Source: Muribaculaceae bacterium
GTDB taxonomy: Bacteria > Bacteroidota > Bacteroidia > Bacteroidales > Muribaculaceae
Direction: 5' to 3'
DNA length: 11,065 bases
Assembly: GCA_029051445.1 (NCBI GenBank)
Contig: JAIDKP010000456.1
Location: forward strand, 1-11,065
A program made the translations under genes and the position numbers. A model generated the notes under the pieces. The model ran no database searches, was not told where the DNA came from, and saw only the letters and a program-made list of their open reading frames with translations. This document shows positions 6,866-11,065 of this stretch, one piece after another. Position 1 is the stretch's first letter, and the number at the start of each line of letters is the position of its first letter.

Positions 6866-8380
6866 TTAGCTGATCAGATTACTGCCATCCATTTCCTTCG
6901 GCTGCTCCAGACCCATTATATTGAGAATCGTGGGAGCCACATCCGCAAGACGACCGTCAGCGATCTTAGCGTTATTATTCTCCGTGACGTAAACACAAGG
7001 AACAGGGTTCAGCGAGTGTGCCGTGTTGGGAGTGCCATCCGGATTAACCGCATTGTCCGCATTACCGTGGTCTGCAATTATGAGAACCTCATAGCCATGT
7101 TTTCTTGCTGCCTCGACAGTATCCATAGTGCACTCGTCTATTGTTACGACTGCTTTCTCGATAGCCTCATACACACCGGTATGCCCGACCATGTCGCCAT
7201 TTGCATAATTGACTACAATGAAATCATACTTCTCGCTGTCTATAGCATCGACAAGCTTGTCCTTGACCTCATAAGCACTCATCTCGGGCTTCAGGTCATA
7301 AGTAGCTACCTTGGGCGAAGCCACAAGTATGCGGTCCTCTCCCTCATATGGAGTCTCGCGGCCGCCGTTGAAGAAGAATGTCACATGGGCATACTTCTCA
7401 GTTTCTGCTATATGAAGCTGCTTCTTGCCAAGTGATGACAGATATTCTCCAAGAGTGTTGGTTACATTTTCCTTATCAAAAAGGATATGTACACCCTTGA
7501 ACGAAGCGTCATAAGGAGTCATGCAATAATACTGCAGATCAGGTATGGTGGTCATACCCTCCTCTGGCATATCATGCTGGGTAAGAACCACGGTAAGCTC
7601 CTTGGCACGGTCATTGCGGTAATTGAAGAAAATCACAGCGTCACCATCCTTGATCCTGCCGTCGACCTTTGCATTGTTGATAGGCTTTACAAATTCATCG
7701 GTAACATCCTCGTCATAGCTCTGCTGCATAGCCTCGACCATATCATCGGCCTGCTTACCCTCTCCCTTTACAAGAAGATCATATGCGACTTTTACACGAT
7801 CCCAGCGTTTGTCCCTGTCCATCGCATAATAGCGGCCGATAATAGAAGCGATCTGTCCGGCCGACTGCTCGCAATGTGCGCTCAGCTGCTCGATAAAGCC
7901 CTTGCCGCTGCGCGGATCGGTGTCACGGCCATCCATGAAGCAGTGGATATAAACCTTCTCAAGACCATATTCCTTGGCGATATCACAGAGGGCATACAGG
8001 TGATCAAGCGATGAGTGTACACCGCCGTCACTGGTCAGACCCATGAAATGAATTGCCTTACCATTGTCACGGGCATACGCAAACGCGCTCTTTATCTCTG
8101 GATTCTCAAGAATCGAGCCATCCTTCACCGCCTTGTTGATCTTAACCAGATCCTGATATACGACGCGACCGGCACCGATATTGAGATGGCCGACCTCTGA
8201 ATTTCCCATCTGACCGTCAGGCAGACCAACATTCTCGCCGCTCGCCTGAAGCTGCGAATGAGGATATGTTTTGAGAAGATGATCCCAATAGGGAGTCGGG
8301 GTTGTGTAAATCACATCGCCCTTGCTGTGGTCGCCTATGCCCCAGCCATCGAGTATGATAAGTAATGCCTTGTGTGCCAT
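6866..8380 (-). CDS. gpmI: 2,3-bisphosphoglycerate-independent phosphoglycerate mutase
   Basis: Interconverts 3- and 2-phosphoglycerate in glycolysis and gluconeogenesis using two Mn2+ ions and a phosphoserine intermediate. The 504 residues match the family's usual 500-515. Seen: [11 protein letters not shown] (6-16) with Asp11, [15 protein letters not shown] (58-72) with the nucleophile Ser61, [14 protein letters not shown] (115-128) with His122, and FMDGRDTDP (148-156). Also present are [12 protein letters not shown] (391-402) with Asp396 and His400, IADHGNAD (435-442) with Asp437 and His438, and TAHSLNPVP (453-461) with His455. By comparison with the Geobacillus enzyme these are the complete metal-binding and catalytic set. 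The start at 8380 gives the standard N terminus. It follows lpxA after 66 nt with an A-rich leader and no clear promoter box, and precedes ftsX by 9 nt. Confidence 0.98.
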   Translation of the reverse strand: MAHKALLIILDGWGIGDHSKGDVIYTTPTPYWDHLLKTYPHSQLQASGENVGLPDGQMGNSEVGHLNIGAGRVVYQDLVKINKAVKDGSILENPEIKSAFAYARDNGKAIHFMGLTSDGGVHSSLDHLYALCDIAKEYGLEKVYIHCFMDGRDTDPRSGKGFIEQLSAHCEQSAGQIASIIGRYYAMDRDKRWDRVKVAYDLLVKGEGKQADDMVEAMQQSYDEDVTDEFVKPINNAKVDGRIKDGDAVIFFNYRNDRAKELTVVLTQHDMPEEGMTTIPDLQYYCMTPYDASFKGVHILFDKENVTNTLGEYLSSLGKKQLHIAETEKYAHVTFFFNGGRETPYEGEDRILVASPKVATYDLKPEMSAYEVKDKLVDAIDSEKYDFIVVNYANGDMVGHTGVYEAIEKAVVTIDECTMDTVEAARKHGYEVLIIADHGNADNAVNPDGTPNTAHSLNPVPCVYVTENNNAKIADGRLADVAPTILNIMGLEQPKEMDGSNLIS

Positions 8381-8446
8381 GACTGTATTTTGTCTTATTG
8401 TTCTTTTAGTTACTTTCTTTCAACAGAATATAAGCGCCATTTGTTC

Positions 8447-9223
8447 TTATACATAACCGCGCACTATGCCGCGGCTGGAATTACGTATAAACAATATGAT
8501 CTCGTCTCGCTCGTTTGTCGCAGGAAGCTCGGCCTCGATACGCTCTACCGCGTCTGTGACATTTAGCTGAGACAGGTAAAGATAGCGGTAAATCTCCTGT
8601 ATCTCGCGTATCTGGTCGCCGGTAAAACCGCGACGGCGCAGACCGATAGAGTTTATACCGGTATAAGCAATAGGATCGCGCGCTGCTTTTACAAATGGCG
8701 GAATGTCCTTGTTGATCTTGGCACCGCCCTGTATCATAACATGGCTGCCGATATGAGTGAACTGATGAACCAGTGCACCGCCGCCGATTACAGCATAATT
8801 ATCCACTACCACCTCACCGGCAAGCTGGCTTGCATTGGCTATGATGACGTTATCACCGACGATGCAGTCATGCGCAATGTGGGTATAGGCCATTATAAGG
8901 CAATTGCTTCCAACACGGGTACACCCCTTTGCTACAGTACCGCGGTTCACCGTCACACACTCGCGTATAACCGTATTGTCACCGATGATCGCGAGCGTGT
9001 CTTCGCCACGGAACTTCAGGTCCTGAGGAATGCCGCCGACGACGGCACCCGACATTATCTGGCAGTTGCGGCCTATACGGGTTCCGCTTTTTATCACTGC
9101 ATTGCTATGGATATGTGTCCCCTCGCCTATCTCGACATTATCCTCTATCGTGACAAAAGGGTCGACTACCACCCCGGGAGCAAGACGTGCTCCGGGATGT
9201 ATGCTCGACAGATTGTTTACCAT
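8447..9223 (-). CDS. lpxA: UDP-N-acetylglucosamine O-acyltransferase
   Basis: First step of lipid A synthesis: transfers a 3-hydroxyacyl chain from acyl carrier protein to the 3-OH of UDP-GlcNAc in the cytosol. The 258 residues (E. coli has 262) show an N-terminal left-handed beta-helix of hexapeptide repeats (about 8-175) and a helical C-terminal domain that includes GLRRRGFTGDQIREI (194-208). The catalytic histidine is His118 in THIAHDCIVG, aligned with E. coli His125. HQF (153-155) and HVMIQGGA (161-168) also align. Gly166 corresponds by my hand alignment to E. coli Gly173, the acyl-length ruler residue; a glycine there allows long chains, fitting the long hydroxy-fatty acids of Bacteroidales lipid A. 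It starts 11 nt after lpxC-fabZ, whose FabZ half draws on the same hydroxyacyl-ACP pool. Confidence 0.98.
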   Translation of the reverse strand: MVNNLSSIHPGARLAPGVVVDPFVTIEDNVEIGEGTHIHSNAVIKSGTRIGRNCQIMSGAVVGGIPQDLKFRGEDTLAIIGDNTVIRECVTVNRGTVAKGCTRVGSNCLIMAYTHIAHDCIVGDNVIIANASQLAGEVVVDNYAVIGGGALVHQFTHIGSHVMIQGGAKINKDIPPFVKAARDPIAYTGINSIGLRRRGFTGDQIREIQEIYRYLYLSQLNVTDAVERIEAELPATNERDEIILFIRNSSRGIVRGYV

Positions 9224-9234
9224 TTTATCGCGTA

Positions 9235-10617
9235 TTACTTGTTCTTTATAATCTGAGCCATAAACTCACATTCACACACGATCTTTTCACCGACAAATGC
9301 AAGACCCTTCATCATCGCACAGCCGCGTCGCAGCGGAGTCATAAACGAGACATGGAAGATAAGAGTGTCACCCGGAACCACCTTCTGGCGGAACTTGACA
9401 TTATCGATCTTCATAAAATAAGTCGAATAACGTTCCGGATCCTCCACAGTGCTGAGAACAAGCATTCCACCGGTCTGTGCCATTGCCTCGACAAGCAGTA
9501 CTCCGGGCATTACGGGCTCCTGCGGGAAATGCCCCTGGAAGAAAGGCTCATTGACAGTCACATTCTTGACACCAACAATATACTTCTGTCCCTGCTCGAT
9601 GATCTTGTCGACCAGCAAAAACGGATAACGGTGCGGAAGCAGCTGACGTATACGGTTGATATCCATCAGAGGAGGCACCGAAGGATTATATACAGGCGCC
9701 TGAACATCCTGGCGTACAATCTCCTTTCTTATTTTCTTTGCAAACGTTGTGTTGATCGAGTGACCGGGACTTGAATATAAAATACATCCCTTCAGCGGAC
9801 GGCCGATAAGAGCGAGATCACCTATGATGTCAATCACCTTATGACGTGCCGGTTCATTGTCAAAAAGTAGCGGACGTTCATTGATATAGCCGTACTCCTT
9901 CGGCATACGCGGTTCCGTATCGGTCAGCTGGGCGATATGGTCGAGCTGTTCGGCCGACATCGTGCTGTCGTAGATGACAATGGCATTGTCGAGATCGCCG
10001 CCTTTGATCAGATTATTGGAAAGCAACGGCTCGATCTCACGCATGAACACAAATGTGCGACAAGGAGCGATATCTGTATTGTACTGACTCAGATCGTCGA
10101 GCACTGCAAACTGGTTGTCAAGAACAGGCGAGTCAAACTCAAGCATTGCCGCTACTGAAAAGCCGTCGTAGGGTATTGCGAGGATAGCAGCGCCGGTTGT
10201 GTCGTCGCGCACCTCGATCTTCTGCTTGATTATAAAAAAGTCCTTGTCAGCATCCTGCTCCTCGGTGCCCGACTCTGCTATCAGACGGACATAATCGGCG
10301 GCACTGCCGTCAAGTATTGGCATTTCAGGAGCATTTACCTCGATAAGGCAATTGTCGATGCCGGCCGCATAAAGAGCCGAAAGAGCATGCTCTACAGTCG
10401 CGATACGAGCCTCGCCACGCTGCAGAACGGTTCCTCTTGTGGTCTCTACAACATTCTCGGCAAGAGCGTCGACAGTTGGCGCGTCGGCAAGATCCACGCG
10501 ACAGAACTTATAGCCGTGACCGGGTGCTGCCGGACGGAATGTTGCCTCAATCTCAAGGCCGGTATGCAGGCCTTTCCCCTTTACCGTGAAAGGAGCTTTC
10601 AGGGTGAGTTGCTTCAT
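9235..10617 (-). CDS. lpxC-fabZ: Bifunctional UDP-3-O-acyl-GlcNAc deacetylase / 3-hydroxyacyl-ACP dehydratase
   Basis: A natural fusion of 460 residues. The LpxC half (about 1-305) performs the committed lipid A step, zinc-dependent deacetylation of UDP-3-O-acyl-GlcNAc. Seen: FTVKGKGLHTG (10-20), TVEHALSALYA (74-84) with Glu76 and His77, PILDGSA (100-106), RTFVF (187-191), KGGDLDNAIV (205-214), HKVIDIIGDLAL (259-270) with His259 and Asp263, and SPGHSIN (283-289) with His286. His77, His259 and Asp263 match the Zn2+ ligands. The FabZ half (about 315-460) dehydrates 3-hydroxyacyl-ACP: LLPHRYPFLLVDKI (326-339), FFQGHFPQEPVMPGVLLVEA (359-378) with the catalytic pair His363 and Glu377, then FRQKVVPGDTL (409-419). 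Both active sites look complete, with a short linker near 306-317. The fusion is known in Bacteroidota. It starts 54 nt after lpxD and ends 11 nt before lpxA. Confidence 0.98.
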   Translation of the reverse strand: MKQLTLKAPFTVKGKGLHTGLEIEATFRPAAPGHGYKFCRVDLADAPTVDALAENVVETTRGTVLQRGEARIATVEHALSALYAAGIDNCLIEVNAPEMPILDGSAADYVRLIAESGTEEQDADKDFFIIKQKIEVRDDTTGAAILAIPYDGFSVAAMLEFDSPVLDNQFAVLDDLSQYNTDIAPCRTFVFMREIEPLLSNNLIKGGDLDNAIVIYDSTMSAEQLDHIAQLTDTEPRMPKEYGYINERPLLFDNEPARHKVIDIIGDLALIGRPLKGCILYSSPGHSINTTFAKKIRKEIVRQDVQAPVYNPSVPPLMDINRIRQLLPHRYPFLLVDKIIEQGQKYIVGVKNVTVNEPFFQGHFPQEPVMPGVLLVEAMAQTGGMLVLSTVEDPERYSTYFMKIDNVKFRQKVVPGDTLIFHVSFMTPLRRGCAMMKGLAFVGEKIVCECEFMAQIIKNK

Positions 10618-10627
10618 TGCTATCTTT

Positions 10628-10635
10628 CAAAAATA
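10628..10635 (-). promoter_or_regulatory. Possible -7 promoter element upstream of lpxC-fabZ
   Basis: On the minus strand this reads TATTTTTG, matching the TAnnTTTG -7 consensus of Bacteroidota. It lies only 10 nt before the lpxC-fabZ ATG, so the mRNA would have almost no leader, and no TTTG box is visible about 20 nt upstream. An internal promoter is possible, but the AT-rich gap makes a chance match quite likely. Confidence 0.22.
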
Positions 10636-10671
10636 TTGACACACCGCGTTTTAACTACGTGACGTGATATT

Positions 10672-11065
10672 TTATACTTGTTTATTCTTTTCCTTTTTCT
10701 CAAGCGCGTCAACACGTCGGTTAAGACGCTCGAGATTCTTTATATACACGACCTGACGGGCGAAATCACCGATATCAACTGCCGGAGAACCGATCACACG
10801 GCTTCCGTTACGTACATTGCGCTGCAGACCGGCCTGTGCGCCGATCTCAACATCATCGCCAATACGTATATGCCCCGCGATGCCGACCTGTCCGCCGATA
10901 CGGCATGACGATCCGATTTTGGACGAACCTGCGATACCGACCTGTGCGGCCATCACCGTGTCATCACCGACCTCAACATTGTGGGCTATCTGTATAAGAT
11001 TATCGAGCTTCGTTCCGGCACCGCTTCTGGTCGCACCCATAGTAGCACGGTCAACCGTCGTATTT
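10672..11065 (-). CDS. lpxD: UDP-3-O-acylglucosamine N-acyltransferase, C-terminal part (partial)
   Basis: Third lipid A step: adds the second 3-hydroxyacyl chain, from acyl-ACP, to the 2-amino group freed by LpxC. The last 130 codons are present. The frame is open to the window edge and the gene begins beyond it. The internal ATG at 11040 is not a real start, because the codons before it read NTTVDRAT, a conserved LpxD segment. Seen: the hexapeptide-repeat beta-helix with [14 protein letters not shown], whose His aligns with catalytic His239 of E. coli. [16 protein letters not shown] follows, with a second conserved His matching E. coli His276. After [20 protein letters not shown] comes a short charged C-terminal helix ending KNKQV. 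That helix is typical of the trimeric enzyme. It sits directly upstream of lpxC-fabZ and lpxA, so the first three lipid A enzymes are encoded together. Confidence 0.96.
   Translation of the reverse strand, partial: NTTVDRATMGATRSGAGTKLDNLIQIAHNVEVGDDTVMAAQVGIAGSSKIGSSCRIGGQVGIAGHIRIGDDVEIGAQAGLQRNVRNGSRVIGSPAVDIGDFARQVVYIKNLERLNRRVDALEKKEKNKQV

Noticed and set aside
7487..8014. A 175-codon plus-strand open frame opposite gpmI
   Set aside because: It is a shadow of gpmI, whose catalytic residues are all accounted for. It has no recognisable motif and no promoter.
9187..9774. A 195-codon plus-strand open frame across the lpxA/lpxC-fabZ junction
   Set aside because: It overlaps two well-supported genes on the other strand and shows no protein-family signature.
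10672..11040. A complete 122-residue acyltransferase starting at the ATG at 11040
   Set aside because: The frame continues upstream to the window edge with conserved LpxD residues (NTTVDRAT), so this is the C-terminal part of a longer lpxD gene.
8447..11065. Periodic I/V-G-x-x-x hexapeptide repeats in LpxA and LpxD, considered as DNA repeats
   Set aside because: The periodicity is in the protein beta-helix. The underlying bases are not repeated closely enough to be a tandem or CRISPR-type array.
1..11065. A hidden defence, mobile or toxin-antitoxin system
   Set aside because: All genes are on one strand with gaps of 80 nt or less and belong to housekeeping families. No transposase, integrase, direct-repeat array or atypical-composition island was seen.

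Overview
The window is a compact stretch of bacterial chromosome in which every credible gene lies on the minus strand, so it reads from high to low coordinates. It points to the order Bacteroidales. The reasons are a fused lpxC-fabZ gene, the run ftsX - DUF3098 gene - uppP - truB - queA, A-rich leaders in place of Shine-Dalgarno sequences, and a good TAnnTTTG-type -7 element. Moderate GC content and divergence from typical Bacteroides sequences would suit Muribaculaceae, but that family call is an inference from memory, not a search result.

Layout in transcription order. (1) Lipid A block: the 3' end of lpxD, then the lpxC-fabZ fusion, then lpxA (11065-8447). (2) gpmI, encoding cofactor-independent phosphoglycerate mutase, followed after 9 nt by ftsX with a GTG start. 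(3) A small two-helix DUF3098 membrane protein, uppP, truB and queA, tightly packed (gaps of 15, 3, 10 and 54 nt). (4) After a 75-nt gap holding a clear inverted repeat: a universal-stress protein with an N-terminal DUF2007-like domain, a DedA-family membrane protein, and rpe (2862-245). (5) After an 80-nt gap with a plausible promoter: the first 54 codons of an exported, DsbD-like protein that runs off the left edge.

The shared theme is the cell envelope. LpxD, LpxC and LpxA build the lipid A precursor. FabZ dehydrates beta-hydroxyacyl-ACP, the pool that also supplies LpxA and LpxD with acyl chains. FtsX is the membrane half of the FtsEX division complex. UppP and DedA-family proteins both bear on the undecaprenyl-phosphate carrier cycle. 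TruB and QueA modify tRNA, and GpmI and Rpe belong to central carbon metabolism.

No RNA gene, mobile element, CRISPR array or defence system is visible. No gene-free stretch exceeds 80 nt. This is a conserved housekeeping region. The most open questions are the DUF3098 protein between ftsX and uppP, and the architecture of the universal-stress protein.
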